A stretch of 64,000 nucleotides of DNA from Streptosporangium brasiliense. Lineage in GTDB: Bacteria; Actinomycetota; Actinomycetes; Streptosporangiales; Streptosporangiaceae. The notes beneath the pieces are model-generated. The model did no database searches. It saw nothing but the letters and a program-made list of their open reading frames with translations, and was not told where the DNA came from. The translations under genes were made by a program, and so were the position numbers. Shown piece by piece: positions 1-8,224 of this stretch. The DNA lies in NCBI RefSeq assembly GCF_030811595.1, contig NZ_JAUSRB010000001.1, positions 682,001 through 746,000 on the forward strand. The letters are read 5' to 3'. Every line of letters begins with the position of its first letter. Positions within the stretch are counted from its first letter, which is position 1.

Positions 1-113
1 GTCTCCCCCCGTGCGGGGGTCAGGCCCTCCCGTGCGGGATCAGATCCCTCCGTGTGGGGGACAGGTCCCCATGCGGGGGGCAGGTCCTCCCGTATGGGGG
101 TCAGGCTGAGGAT
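1..113. repeat. G-rich degenerate tandem repeat at left edge
   Basis: About five copies of a 20-22 bp unit built on CAGG-YCCYCCCGTRYGGGGG, each differing by a few bases, run from the window edge into the 3' end of the zinc-ribbon gene. Each unit holds a small CCCC/GGGG inverted repeat (for example CCCCATGCGGGG), so the tract could form consecutive hairpins and may end transcription of the minus-strand gene. The array may continue to the left of the window. Confidence 0.6.
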
Positions 114-253
114 TTGGCCGGGCGGTGAAACTCGGTGTCCACGTCGGCGGCGTACACGGAACGGCTGCAGGGTGCGCAGCGGTACATGATGGGGCCCTCG
201 TCGAGGGCCGTCCCGCAGTGCGGGCAGGCCTGGCGGCAGGTGGTGGAGTTCAT
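101..253 (-). CDS. small zinc-ribbon protein (50 aa)
   Basis: A 50-residue protein starting MNSTTCRQACPHCG. It carries CPHCG (residues about 10-14) and CAPC (about 26-29), the spacing of a one-finger zinc ribbon, followed by a short polar tail. The ATG at 253 is preceded by a purine-rich GAAAGG, so this start is preferred over a longer reading frame that would run back to 388. Actinobacterial genomes hold many such orphan ribbons, thought to bind nucleic acid or act as protein adaptors; no specific function can be assigned. It is divergent from holA, and the first 113 bases of repeat cover its 3' end. Confidence 0.6.
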   Translation of the reverse strand: MNSTTCRQACPHCGTALDEGPIMYRCAPCSRSVYAADVDTEFHRPAKSSA

Positions 254-366
254 CGTGGGTTTCGCCTTTCTTGCTCGCTCCAAGACTGCCCCAGGCCGCC
301 TGCATTCGGATTGCGAATGGCTTGCTTGTTGTGATCCGGTCACCGGCGCATGGCATGCTGCTGAGC

Positions 367-1338
367 ATGGCGGCGACCGTTCCAGCACCCGTGACCCTGA
401 TACTCGGCGACGAGGAGTTGCTGGCCGACCGTGCGGTGGGAGAGGTGATCGCGGGGGCCAGGGCGGCGGATCCGGGGACCGAGGTGCACGATCTGACCGG
501 TGGGAAGGTGGAGTCGGGGGAGCTGACCCGGCTGACCTCGCCGTCGCTGTTCGGCGACAGGTCGGTGGTGGCGATCCGCTCGGCCCAGGATCTGGCCAAG
601 GAGGTCATCGCCGAGATCGTCTCCTACGCCGCGCATCCGGCCGAGGACGTCACGCTGGTCCTGGTCCACCCCGGCGGGGTCAAGGGAAAGGCTCTGGTGG
701 ACGGGGTCAAGAAGGCCGGCGCCCACGTGGTCACCGTCACCAAGCTGACCAAGCCGGCCGAACGGCTCGCGTTCGTCAAGGCCGAGCTGAAGCGGGCGGG
801 ACGGACCATCGGCGGTGACGCGGCCGCCGCCCTGCTCGACGCGGTGGGCAACGACCTCCGAGAGCTCGCCGCGGCCTGCAGCCAGCTCGCCTTCGACACT
901 CCGGGCAAGGCCATCGACGAGGCGGCCGTCGCCCGCTATCACCGGGGCCGGGCAGAGGTCAGCGGGTTCACCGTGGCCGACTCCGCCGTCGAAGGACGCC
1001 TGGGTGATGCCCTTGAGCAGCTCCGCTGGGCGCTCGCCACCGGGACGGCCCCGGTCCTGCTGGTGAGCGCGCTCGCCGGAGGGCTGCGCTCGCTGGCCAA
1101 GGTGGGTGGAGCCCCGCGCAACCTGCGTGGCGGGCAGCTCGCCAGCCATCTCGGTATGCCGCCCTGGAAGATCGACCGGGTCCAGCGGCAGCTGAACGGC
1201 TGGGGCCCCGACGGCATCGCCCGGGCGCTCCAGGCCGCCGCCGCCGCCGACGAGCAGGTCAAGGGTGGCGGCGCCGACCCCGCCTACGCGTTGGAGCACA
1301 TGATCCAGACCGTCGTCGCCAGCCGTACGGGCCGTTAG
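367..1338 (+). CDS. holA: DNA polymerase III subunit delta
   Basis: Clamp-loader delta subunit (323 aa), which opens the beta sliding clamp for loading at primed sites. The N-terminal PVTLILGDEELLADRAV matches the family signature, a LxGDE near the start of the AAA+-like domain I. The middle region (residues about 120-200) is the lysine/alanine-rich helical domain, and the C-terminal collar domain ends in HMIQTVVASRTGR. The ATG at 367 gives the usual N-terminus; an ATG at 355 in the same frame is an alternative and neither has a clear Shine-Dalgarno. holA, rpsT, lepA and hemW in this order is typical actinobacterial core synteny. Convergent with the EamA transporter. Confidence 0.9.
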   Translation: MAATVPAPVTLILGDEELLADRAVGEVIAGARAADPGTEVHDLTGGKVESGELTRLTSPSLFGDRSVVAIRSAQDLAKEVIAEIVSYAAHPAEDVTLVLVHPGGVKGKALVDGVKKAGAHVVTVTKLTKPAERLAFVKAELKRAGRTIGGDAAAALLDAVGNDLRELAAACSQLAFDTPGKAIDEAAVARYHRGRAEVSGFTVADSAVEGRLGDALEQLRWALATGTAPVLLVSALAGGLRSLAKVGGAPRNLRGGQLASHLGMPPWKIDRVQRQLNGWGPDGIARALQAAAAADEQVKGGGADPAYALEHMIQTVVASRTGR

Positions 1339-1428
1339 CCCCTGTCCTGCCGGCTCTGCCGCGGCGAGGTGCCGTCCGGGGCGGGGCCCGGCGCCCCGAT
1401 GGCCGGAAAGCTCGGGCGGTGCCTGGGG

Positions 1429-1477
1429 GGTCTGCGGGTTCGTGGTGGTGTCTAGGCGGTCTGCGGGTTCGTGGTGG
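1429..1477. repeat. 20-bp direct repeat at 3' end of the EamA gene
   Basis: The same 20-bp block occurs exactly at 1429-1448 and 1458-1477. The right copy lies inside the last codons of the minus-strand EamA gene (tail ATTNPQTA) and the left copy lies just beyond its stop codon. This looks like a local tandem duplication that once extended or replaced the end of the gene. The rest of the holA-EamA gap (1339-1428) holds only GC-rich sequence with no clear terminator. Confidence 0.7.
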
Positions 1478-2345
1478 CGCGGGTGCGGCGGAGCGAGGGG
1501 AGCTGGCCGAGCACGGTCGCGGCGAGGGCCAGCGCGAAGCCGGTGAGCTGGAGCGGGCTCAGGGACTCGCCGAGGGCGATCCAGCCGAGCAGCGCCGCCG
1601 TGAGCGGGCTGAGGGTGCCGAGCAGGGAGACCTGGGGGGCGGGCAGCCGGGAGACGCCGCGGAACCACAGGGTGTAGGCGGCGGCCGTGCCGACGAGGCC
1701 CAGCCAGAGGTAGCCGCCGATGGCGGCTCCGTCCAGCGCGGGCGGCATGCCCTCGATGGCGAGGGCCACCGGAGCGATCACCAAGCCGCCCGCGGTGAGC
1801 TGCCAGCCGGTGAGGGCCAGGTCGCCCACGCCTGCGGGCTTCCCCCAGGAGCGGGTGAGGACGACTCCGGCCGCCATGCCCGCCGCGGCGATGACGCCCG
1901 CCACGATGCCGACGGCGTCGAGAGCGGCGTTGGCCCGCAGCACGACGAGGGAGACCCCGACCGTGGCGATGATCCCGGCGAGCACGCGGTGGACCGGGAC
2001 GGTCTCACGCAGCACGGCGCGGGTGAACCCGGCGACCAGGAGTGGCTGGATGGCGCCGAGGACCGCCGCGACACCACCGGGCAGCCGGTAGGCGGACAGG
2101 AAGAGCAGGGGGAAGAACATGCCGATGTTCAGCGCGCCCAGCACCGACGCGCGCCACCACCAGTCGCCCTTGGGCAGCACTCGCGTCACGGCGATCAGGA
2201 GCAGCCCGGCGGGTAGCGCGCGGAGCAGGGCGGTCAGTAGCGGGCGGTCCGGAGGGAGGAACTCGCTGGTCACGATATAGGTGGTGCCCCAGACGGCGGG
2301 GGCGAGAGCGGTGGCGGCGATGAGGGCCGGACGCGGGGCTGTCAC
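1452..2345 (-). CDS. EamA/DMT-family exporter
   Basis: Integral membrane transporter of the drug/metabolite transporter superfamily (297 aa) with about ten hydrophobic helices arranged as two EamA repeats (residues about 8-140 and 150-285). The first repeat has the characteristic AVWGTTYIVTSEFLP near the N-terminus. Members export small metabolites or amino acids; the substrate here is unknown. The GTG start at 2345 has AAGGAG at 7-nt spacing. It is divergent from a MarR regulator and shares with it a perfect palindrome that overlaps both promoters, so MarR control is very likely. Such pairs usually respond to the exported toxic compound. Confidence 0.85.
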   Translation of the reverse strand: MTAPRPALIAATALAPAVWGTTYIVTSEFLPPDRPLLTALLRALPAGLLLIAVTRVLPKGDWWWRASVLGALNIGMFFPLLFLSAYRLPGGVAAVLGAIQPLLVAGFTRAVLRETVPVHRVLAGIIATVGVSLVVLRANAALDAVGIVAGVIAAAGMAAGVVLTRSWGKPAGVGDLALTGWQLTAGGLVIAPVALAIEGMPPALDGAAIGGYLWLGLVGTAAAYTLWFRGVSRLPAPQVSLLGTLSPLTAALLGWIALGESLSPLQLTGFALALAATVLGQLPSLRRTRATTNPQTA

Positions 2346-2377
2346 GGGGGGACTCCTTCAATAAGATCAGCAGCAAG

Positions 2378-2414
2378 TAACTTAGCACTAAGTTATTTAT
2401 AGTCAAGCTATCCT
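2378..2414. promoter_or_regulatory. MarR operator and divergent promoters
   Basis: A perfect inverted repeat TAACTTAG-CA-CTAAGTTA lies at 2378-2395 between the divergent EamA and MarR genes. On the minus strand TTGACT (2401-2406) and TAAGTT (2379-2384), 16 bp apart, form the likely exporter promoter, with the palindrome over its spacer and -10. On the plus strand TATCCT (2409-2414) sits exactly 6 nt before the MarR ATG, suggesting a leaderless transcript whose -35 region is covered by the same palindrome. One bound MarR dimer could thus repress both genes. Confidence 0.75.
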
Positions 2415-2420
2415 GATCGC

Positions 2421-2909
2421 ATGACTGAGGACCCGGTTGACCGGATCGTGATGCAGTGGCAGCGGGAGCGGCCCGACCTGGAGCCGTCGCCGATGGGGAT
2501 CTTCGGGCGGATCTACCGGATCGCCCGGCTCATGGGGGACCGCATAGAGGAGGTGTACGCGGCCTACGGCATCGGCCGGGGTGAGTTCGACGTGCTCGCC
2601 ACCCTCCGCCGGGCCGGCGAGCCGTACACGCTGTCACCCAAGGCCATGACCGCCACGCTCATGCTGACCTCCGGCGGCATGACGGGACGGCTCGACCGGC
2701 TGGAGCGGGCGGGGCTGATCGTCCGCACCCCTGATCTCGAGGACCGCCGGGCGCTGCGCGTCAGCCTGACCGTCCAGGGGCTGCAGGTGATCGATGAGGC
2801 CGTGGCCGCGGGACTGGCACCCCAGCACCAGGCGCTGGCCGTGCTGTCGGAGGAGGATCGCGAGCGGCTCGGTGACCTGCTCAGGGCCCTGATGGGCGTC
2901 CTGGAGTAG
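2421..2909 (+). CDS. MarR-family transcriptional regulator
   Basis: A 162-residue winged-helix repressor. The recognition-helix region SPKAMTATLMLTSGG (residues about 74-88) and the wing with the DLEDRRALRVSLT signature (about 108-120) are clear; terminal helices provide dimerisation. A MarR dimer normally sits on a palindrome and is released by small phenolic or drug-like ligands. The gene is divergent from the EamA exporter and its promoter overlaps an 8-2-8 palindrome. Translation probably starts at the first transcribed base, because a TATCCT hexamer ends 6 nt before the ATG and no Shine-Dalgarno is visible. Confidence 0.88.
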   Translation: MTEDPVDRIVMQWQRERPDLEPSPMGIFGRIYRIARLMGDRIEEVYAAYGIGRGEFDVLATLRRAGEPYTLSPKAMTATLMLTSGGMTGRLDRLERAGLIVRTPDLEDRRALRVSLTVQGLQVIDEAVAAGLAPQHQALAVLSEEDRERLGDLLRALMGVLE

Positions 2910-2944
2910 TCCGGCCCGGCGAGGGGTGATCTCCAGGTCCGCCG

Positions 2945-3245
2945 GATCTGGTCTGCCGAGTCGCGTTGGCCATGTCCTGCCTGGCCGGGGAGCGGTCGCG
3001 TGTGGCCACACCTGGCCTGGCTTGGGAGTGGTCGTATATGGCCACGTCTGGCCTGGGAGCGGTCGCGTTGGCCATGCCCGACCTGGCCGGGGAGCGGTCG
3101 CGTGTGGCCACACCTGGCCTGGCCTGGCCTGGGGGTGGTCGTGTATGGATCCGCCCGGCCTGGGAGCGGTCACATATGGATCCGCCCGGACCGGCGTGGG
3201 TCCGCCCGGACCGGAGGCGGCGCGATCCGCGGGTCCGCCCGGCCC
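2945..3245. repeat. nested degenerate repeat tract
   Basis: This roughly 300-bp stretch between marR and rpsT has no convincing gene. It consists of six to seven copies of a 31-38 bp motif, GGGAGYGGTCGYRTRTGGCCAC or its variant ending GGATCC, joined by CCTGGCCTGG-rich linkers. A longer period of 102 bp is superimposed: TCGCGTTGGCCATG occurs at 2961 and again at 3063, and a block of about 40 identical bases recurs at the same offset. Towards the right end the units decay into CCGCCCGGACCGG repeats. Confidence 0.7.
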
Positions 3246-3295
3246 GGCCTGTGGAGGGGCCGGGGCGTGGGGGAGCGGGGGTCGGGGGAACGCCA

Positions 3296-3332
3296 AGACG
3301 CCGCACCCCCCTTATCGGGGGATGCGGCGTCT
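3296..3332 (-). terminator. rpsT terminator hairpin
   Basis: A perfect 10-bp stem AGACGCCGCA/TGCGGCGTCT continues into CCCCC/GGGGG around a short TTATC-containing loop. It starts 14 nt beyond the rpsT stop codon and also faces marR, which converges on it. It has no long U-tract, as is common in high-GC actinobacteria. Confidence 0.75.
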
Positions 3333-3345
3333 GGAAGAACCTGGG

Positions 3346-3618
3346 TTACTTGGCAGCCGAGAGCTCGACGACGCGCTGGGCGATCGCCGACTTGCGGTTG
3401 GCGGCCTGGTTCTTGTGAATCACGCCCTTGCTGGCGGCCTTGTCCAGCTGGCGGGAGGCGGCGCGCTGGAGCACGACGGCCTCGTCGACGTTGCCCTGGT
3501 CGGCGGCCTCGCGGAACTTGCGGATCGCCGTCTTGAGGGACGACTTGACAGCCTTGTTACGCAGCCGGGCCTTCTCGTTCTGCCGGTTGCGCTTGATCTG
3601 GGACTTGATGTTCGCCAC
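3346..3618 (-). CDS. rpsT: 30S ribosomal protein S20
   Basis: S20 binds 16S rRNA early in small-subunit assembly. The 90-residue product begins [17 protein letters not shown] after the initiator, the family signature, and is rich in lysine and arginine as expected. The GTG start at 3618 has GAGG seven bases upstream, and the longer frame reaching 3678 is rejected because S20 starts at this conserved motif. The gene stands alone between convergent marR and an upstream GH18-like gene, with its own promoter and strong terminator. Confidence 0.95.
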   Translation of the reverse strand: MANIKSQIKRNRQNEKARLRNKAVKSSLKTAIRKFREAADQGNVDEAVVLQRAASRQLDKAASKGVIHKNQAANRKSAIAQRVVELSAAK

Positions 3619-3688
3619 GAAGAAGCCTCGGTGAATGTCGTCGGAGTGGGGCGCGCGGGCAGAGAGGGCGCGCCACACGCAGTTGAAC

Positions 3689-3718
3689 AGGCTACCAACT
3701 GCCCGGACGGTCGCTCAA
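3689..3718 (-). promoter_or_regulatory. putative rpsT promoter
   Basis: Read on the minus strand, TTGAGC (3713-3718) and TAGCCT (3689-3694) are separated by 18 bp, about 70-100 bp upstream of the rpsT start. This is a reasonable housekeeping-sigma promoter for a ribosomal protein gene; the leader region before the GTG is GC-rich without an obvious regulatory fold. Confidence 0.5.
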
Positions 3719-3766
3719 ATCAACCGACTGGACAGAGGGATGCCTGATCAGCTTACCGTGCTCCCG

Positions 3767-4768
3767 TCACGGACGGGACCAGAATCGCTCGTATTCCGAC
3801 CAGTCTTCCTCCGTGGCCGCGAAGTCGACGTAGAGGGCCAGCCCGAACCGCTCCCGGCCCCTGCCGTGGGAGGTCAGCGCCAGGCGTGCCGCCTCGGCCG
3901 CGGTCGCCACGCTCTCCGCCGCGTCGGACCACGAGACGCCGTGGTCGTGGTAGGCGGGCGCGCCGAGCAGCAGGGTCTTCTCCGGCGGCACGAGATCCAG
4001 GGCGAGGGTGCCCTGCCGTACGACGTGGCCGCCGTAGAGCAGCTCGGAGGGGAGGAAGGAGTCGTAGGTCATGACCGCCACCTGGTCGGTGCGGGCCGCG
4101 ACCTCCCGGAAGTAGTCGGGCGACCAGTACTTGTCGTGGCCGATGGCGGCGCGGACGGCCGGGCGGGTCAGCGGGAACGGCTCGATCTGCGGGGTGGAGG
4201 TGGACAGCAGTCCGTCGCCGACGATCGGGCGCGTACGGGTCAGCAGGTCCAGGAAGTCGGTGTCGCCGCTGCCGATCGGCTCGAAGTTGTAGTGCACGCC
4301 GTCGAAGCCGAGCTCCATGACGTGGCGCACGCCGTCCAGCACGCGCTGCCGGGAGGCCGGGTCGTCGAGGTCCAGGACGCCGTCGACCTTCTGGCCCAGC
4401 CACGCCGACACCCGGACCTTGGGCAGCTCCGCGCGCCACCACTTCAGGAAGTCCTTGGCGGCGGGGTGCCTGTCGCCGGGCAGCGATCCGTCGGGGCCGA
4501 ACGGGCCCGCGTGGACGTAGACGTCCTTGATGCCTGTCTTGCGCAGCCGTACGGCCAGCTTCTTCACGTCGGTGGCGCCCTTGCGGCCGTCCACCCACAT
4601 GTGACCGAGCCACAGGGCGTCATGACCGGTGCTCTTCGCCCACGAGGCGGGTGTCCCGGTAAACTGGAGCGTGAGGGTGGCCGCGGCCACCCCGGGCAGC
4701 ACAAGGAGCAGGGCCGCCACCACTGTCAGAAACCGCAGGCCGCGCCGTGCTCTGGTCCGGGCAATCAC
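3767..4768 (-). CDS. secreted GH18-like TIM-barrel protein
   Basis: A 333-residue protein with an N-terminal basic segment and hydrophobic helix (residues about 12-32), a signal peptide or membrane anchor. The body resembles glycoside hydrolase family 18 barrels: [12 protein letters not shown], then [17 protein letters not shown] (about 152-168) at the position of the DGxDxDxE catalytic strand, and [11 protein letters not shown] in the later barrel. The usual DxxDxDxE is reduced to DGVHYNFE, so the terminal glutamate is present but an acidic residue before it is lost; activity is uncertain. The GTG start at 4768 lacks a clear ribosome-binding site. Divergent from lepA. Confidence 0.6.
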   Translation of the reverse strand: MIARTRARRGLRFLTVVAALLLVLPGVAAATLTLQFTGTPASWAKSTGHDALWLGHMWVDGRKGATDVKKLAVRLRKTGIKDVYVHAGPFGPDGSLPGDRHPAAKDFLKWWRAELPKVRVSAWLGQKVDGVLDLDDPASRQRVLDGVRHVMELGFDGVHYNFEPIGSGDTDFLDLLTRTRPIVGDGLLSTSTPQIEPFPLTRPAVRAAIGHDKYWSPDYFREVAARTDQVAVMTYDSFLPSELLYGGHVVRQGTLALDLVPPEKTLLLGAPAYHDHGVSWSDAAESVATAAEAARLALTSHGRGRERFGLALYVDFAATEEDWSEYERFWSRP

Positions 4769-4790
4769 CCGGACATGTCACCATGGAAGA

Positions 4791-4808
4791 CGGCTGGTAT
4801 GCCAGCCG
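4791..4808 (+). other. hairpin upstream of lepA
   Basis: A perfect 7-bp inverted repeat CGGCTGG-TATG-CCAGCCG sits 35 nt before the likely lepA GTG. A second small inverted repeat, TCCGGG/CCCGGA, lies at 4756-4773 across the start of the divergent gene. They could be operator half-sites or leader structures; no regulator is evident nearby. Confidence 0.4.
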
Positions 4809-4842
4809 TAGATCGTCGTCAATCCCGTCGAAACGGACACCG

Positions 4843-6681
4843 GTGCGCATTCAGCCTGGCCAGACCGATCCCGCGGTGATCCGCAATTTCTGCATCATCG
4901 CGCACATCGACCATGGCAAGTCAACGCTTGCCGACCGCATGCTGCAGATCACCGGTGTGGTCGACGACCGCTCCATGCGCGCCCAGTACCTCGACCGGAT
5001 GGACATCGAGCGCGAGCGCGGCATCACCATCAAGTCGCAGGCGGTCCGGCTGCCGTGGCAGGTGGACGGCGCCGACTACGTCCTCAACATGATCGACACC
5101 CCCGGGCACGTCGACTTCACCTACGAGGTGTCCCGCTCGCTGCAGGCGTGTGAGGGCGCGATCCTGCTGGTCGACGCCGCGCAGGGGATCGAGGCGCAGA
5201 CTCTGGCCAACCTCTACCTGGCCATGAACAACGACATGACGATCATCCCGGTGCTCAACAAGATCGACCTTCCGGCCGCCCAGCCGGAGAAGTACGCCGC
5301 GGAGATCGCCCACCTCATCGGCTGCGAGCCGGAGGACGTGCTCAAGGTCTCCGGCAAGACCGGCGTGGGCGTCCGGGAGCTGCTCGACCACGTCGTGCAG
5401 AACATCCCGGCCCCGGTCGGCGACGCCGAGGCGCCCGCCCGCGCGCTGATCTTCGACTCCGTCTACGACACCTACCGGGGCGTGATCACCTACGTCCGGG
5501 TCATGGACGGCCACCTGGGCAAGCGCGAGCGCATCCAGATGATGTCCACCGCCGCCTCCCACGAGACCCTGGAGATCGGCGTCATCTCCCCCGAGCCGAA
5601 GATCGCCGACAAGGGGCTGGGCGTCGGCGAGGTGGGCTATCTGATCACCGGTGTGAAGGACGTCCGCCAGTCGCGGGTCGGTGACACCGTCACCTCCCTC
5701 GCGCGGCCGGCCACCGAGCCGCTCAGCGGCTACGAGCACCCCAAGCCCATGGTGTTCTCGGGCCTCTACCCGATCGACGGCGACGACTACCCCGAGCTCC
5801 GCGAGGCGCTGGACAAGCTCCAGCTCAACGACGCCGCCCTGGTCTACGAGCCGGAGACCTCCGCGGCCCTCGGCTTCGGCTTCCGCTGCGGCTTCCTCGG
5901 CCTGCTCCACATGGAGATCGTCCGTGAGCGCCTGGAGCGCGAGTTCAACCTCTCGCTCATCTCCACCGCGCCCAACGTGATCTACCGAGTGATCATGGAG
6001 GACGGCAAGGAGGTCACCGTCACCAACCCGTCGGAGTTCCCCACGGGCAAGGTCGACCAGGTCTTCGAGCCGATGGTGAAGTCCACGGTGCTGGTGCCCT
6101 CGGAGTTCATCGGCGCGATCATGGAGCTCTGCCAGAACCGCCGGGGCAACCTGCAGGGCATGGACTACCTGTCGGAGGACCGCGTCGAGATCCGCTACAC
6201 CATGCCGCTCGGCGAGATCATCTTCGACTTCTTCGACCAGCTCAAGTCCCGCACGCGCGGCTACGCCTCGCTGGACTACGAGCCCTCGGGGGAGCAGGAG
6301 TCCGACCTGGTCAAGGTCGACATCCTGCTCCAGGGCGAGGCGGTCGACGCCTTCAGCGCCATCGTCCACAAGGACAAGGCCTACGGCTACGGCGTCGAGA
6401 TGGCCAAGAAGCTCCGCGAGCTCATCCCGAGGCAGCAGTTCGAGGTCCCGATCCAGGCGGCCATCGGCGCCCGTGTCATCGCCCGCGAGAACATCCGCGC
6501 CATCCGCAAGGACGTCCTGGCCAAGTGCTACGGCGGTGACATCTCCCGTAAGCGCAAGCTCCTGGAGAAGCAGAAGGAGGGCAAGAAGCGGATGAAGATG
6601 GTCGGCCGCGTCGAGGTCCCCCAGGAGGCGTTCGTCGCCGCGCTGTCCACCGAGTCCTCCGCCGACAAGACCAAGAAGTAG
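4843..6681 (+). CDS. lepA: elongation factor 4 (LepA)
   Basis: Ribosome-associated GTPase (612 aa) that back-translocates stalled ribosomes and helps 30S biogenesis. G motifs are visible: AHIDHGKS (G1), [10 protein letters not shown] (G2), DTPGHVDF (G3) and NKIDLP (G4). The LepA-specific C-terminal domain ends in [22 protein letters not shown], the basic tail that enters the peptidyl-transferase centre. GTG at 4843 gives [23 protein letters not shown], the usual actinobacterial N-terminus; an in-frame ATG at 4783 would add 20 residues and is less likely. Transcribed towards, and convergent with, the chitinase gene. Confidence 0.95.
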   Translation: MRIQPGQTDPAVIRNFCIIAHIDHGKSTLADRMLQITGVVDDRSMRAQYLDRMDIERERGITIKSQAVRLPWQVDGADYVLNMIDTPGHVDFTYEVSRSLQACEGAILLVDAAQGIEAQTLANLYLAMNNDMTIIPVLNKIDLPAAQPEKYAAEIAHLIGCEPEDVLKVSGKTGVGVRELLDHVVQNIPAPVGDAEAPARALIFDSVYDTYRGVITYVRVMDGHLGKRERIQMMSTAASHETLEIGVISPEPKIADKGLGVGEVGYLITGVKDVRQSRVGDTVTSLARPATEPLSGYEHPKPMVFSGLYPIDGDDYPELREALDKLQLNDAALVYEPETSAALGFGFRCGFLGLLHMEIVRERLEREFNLSLISTAPNVIYRVIMEDGKEVTVTNPSEFPTGKVDQVFEPMVKSTVLVPSEFIGAIMELCQNRRGNLQGMDYLSEDRVEIRYTMPLGEIIFDFFDQLKSRTRGYASLDYEPSGEQESDLVKVDILLQGEAVDAFSAIVHKDKAYGYGVEMAKKLRELIPRQQFEVPIQAAIGARVIARENIRAIRKDVLAKCYGGDISRKRKLLEKQKEGKKRMKMVGRVEVPQEAFVAALSTESSADKTKK

Positions 6682-6686
6682 CCGGT

Positions 6687-6717
6687 GCCCCGCCCGTCCG
6701 GAGCGGGCGGGCGGGGC
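6687..6717. terminator. lepA/chitinase intergenic terminator hairpin
   Basis: GCCCCGCCCG (6687-6696) pairs perfectly with CGGGCGGGGC (6708-6717) around an 11-nt loop, six bases after the lepA stop. It lies between convergent genes, so it may serve both strands. There is no U-tract. Confidence 0.6.
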
Positions 6718-6766
6718 CGCCGGTGACCCAGGACCTGCGGCCCCGCCCAGTCTGGGGACGGGCGCC

Positions 6767-8044
6767 TCAGCGCAGGACGCTGTAGAGCGCCGAGGTCAGC
6801 GAGGCCTTGGCGTCGTCCTGGTCGATGGACCACATCATGGAGCCGCCGAGACCCTTGAGGCGGATGTAGGCCGCCTTCTGGACCACCGTGGCCGGGTCGT
6901 CGTAGGACCAGAACTCGTTGCCGTCGTAGATCCAGTTGCTGCCGGTCCTCAGGTCGCGGTAGCGCTTGCCGGGCTTGTTCACCAGGTTCTTGTAGTCGTC
7001 GCTGCCGGCCGCCCAGGTGCCGGGCGCGGGACCGGTGGCGGTGCCGTACAGGCCGTTGCGGCCGCCGGTGACGCCGGTCCAGCCCTGGCCGTACGCCGGG
7101 ATGCCGACGACGATCTTCCTGGCCGGGGCGCCGCGCGACAGGTAGTCGCGGACGGTCTGGTCCACGCTGTACTTCACCGGGCTGGGGTCGCGCCGGTCGG
7201 TGAGCAGGTTGCCGTTGTGGCCGGTGACGTTCTCCCACGGACCGTGCAGGTCGTAGCCCTGGACGGTGGCGAAGGTGAGGTGCTTGAAGACGTCGCGCAC
7301 CTCGAAGCCCGCGTCGATCTTGGCGGCGGCGGCGGGCAGGTAGGCGGTCAGTTCGCTCCGCCGGTCCAGCTCGTTCATCTGGCGGCGCAGCTCGGCGGTG
7401 AACAGCGTGAAGTTCTGCTTGTCCTCGGGCCGGATGACGTTGCCCTCGTTGCCGGAGGAGCCCGGCCACTCCCAGTCGAGGTCGATGCCGTCGAAGACGC
7501 CGGCTCCGGCGCCGGGCGCGGTGCCGGGCAGGTTGCCCTTGAGCCACAGGTCCACGCAGGAGGCTGCCAGCTTGACGCGCCCCTCGGGGGTCAGCACCGC
7601 GTCGGAGAAGTATTTCGAGCCCGACCAGCCACCGAGGGAGATGAGCGCCTTCAGGCCGGGATGCTTGGCCTTGAGCTTCTTCAACTGGTTCAGGTTGCCG
7701 TTCAGCGCCTGGCCTTCGGCGTCGCCGACGCCGTCCACGCTCTGCCCGGCGGGGACCGGGCGCTGCCAGTCGGCCCACGCGTCGGAGGAGACGCAGTCGC
7801 CGCCGGCGCTGACGGAGCCGAAGGCGTAGTTGATGTGGGTCAGCTTGGCGGCGGCGCCGGTGGTGTCCAGGTCCTTGACGTGGTAGTTGCGGCCGTAGAT
7901 GCCCCACTGGATGAAGTAGGCGACCCGCTTGAAGCGGTCGCCGTGGTCCGGGGCGGTCCGGGCCTGAGCCGGTGCCGGTACGGCTGTCGCCGTGAGGCCC
8001 GCGGCGATGACCGCCGCGAGCGTGTGCCGGAGGAGTCTCTGCAC
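6767..8044 (-). CDS. secreted GH18 chitinase
   Basis: Family 18 chitinase (about 425 aa) that cleaves chitin with retention through a substrate-assisted mechanism. A signal peptide (basic start, hydrophobic core, cut after AQA) precedes the barrel. FKRVAYFIQWGIYGRNY opens strand 1, ALISLGGWSGS is the conserved SxGG strand, and FDGIDLDWEWP is the complete DxxDxDxE catalytic motif with its glutamate. GSMMWSIDQDD closes the barrel. There is no chitin-binding domain. The GTG at 8044 has GGAG at 6-nt spacing; an in-frame GTG at 8056 adds four residues. A palindrome-overlapped promoter suggests repression until chito-oligosaccharides appear. Confidence 0.92.
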   Translation of the reverse strand: MQRLLRHTLAAVIAAGLTATAVPAPAQARTAPDHGDRFKRVAYFIQWGIYGRNYHVKDLDTTGAAAKLTHINYAFGSVSAGGDCVSSDAWADWQRPVPAGQSVDGVGDAEGQALNGNLNQLKKLKAKHPGLKALISLGGWSGSKYFSDAVLTPEGRVKLAASCVDLWLKGNLPGTAPGAGAGVFDGIDLDWEWPGSSGNEGNVIRPEDKQNFTLFTAELRRQMNELDRRSELTAYLPAAAAKIDAGFEVRDVFKHLTFATVQGYDLHGPWENVTGHNGNLLTDRRDPSPVKYSVDQTVRDYLSRGAPARKIVVGIPAYGQGWTGVTGGRNGLYGTATGPAPGTWAAGSDDYKNLVNKPGKRYRDLRTGSNWIYDGNEFWSYDDPATVVQKAAYIRLKGLGGSMMWSIDQDDAKASLTSALYSVLR

Positions 8045-8071
8045 GGGCTTCTCCACTTGCGTCGGGGGATT

Positions 8072-8102
8072 AACTTATAGGAAACTTTCCTTTAAGTTTT
8101 CA
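8072..8102 (-). promoter_or_regulatory. chitinase promoter with 27-bp palindromic operator
   Basis: On the minus strand TGAAAA (8097-8102) and TATAAG (8074-8079), 17 bp apart, make a promoter for the chitinase gene. A near-perfect 27-bp palindrome, AACTTA-T-AGGAAA-C-TTTCCT-T-TAAGTT (8072-8098), has one mismatched pair and fills the spacer and -10. A bound repressor would block polymerase directly. Similar AGGAAA-N-TTTCCT sites occur before actinobacterial chitinase genes; the cognate regulator is not in this window. Confidence 0.7.
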
Positions 8103-8224
8103 CGGATCGTAGACTTGGCCGATCTGGGCGTCAACGGTCTGCCGCTGATTTGCTGCATAGGCGGCCGGCGCGGCGCGCCGGCCGCCGTTCCGGGCACCCG
8201 GACGGGAGCGGCAGACTTGGTGTC

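Noticed and set aside
340..1668. Long minus-strand open frame across holA and the EamA gene
   Set aside because: Arg/Pro-rich translation with no domain; it is the antisense shadow of holA, which has clear family motifs.
2945..3245. CRISPR array
   Set aside because: Repeats are degenerate, spacing varies from 31 to 38 bp without unique spacers of equal length, and no cas gene is present.
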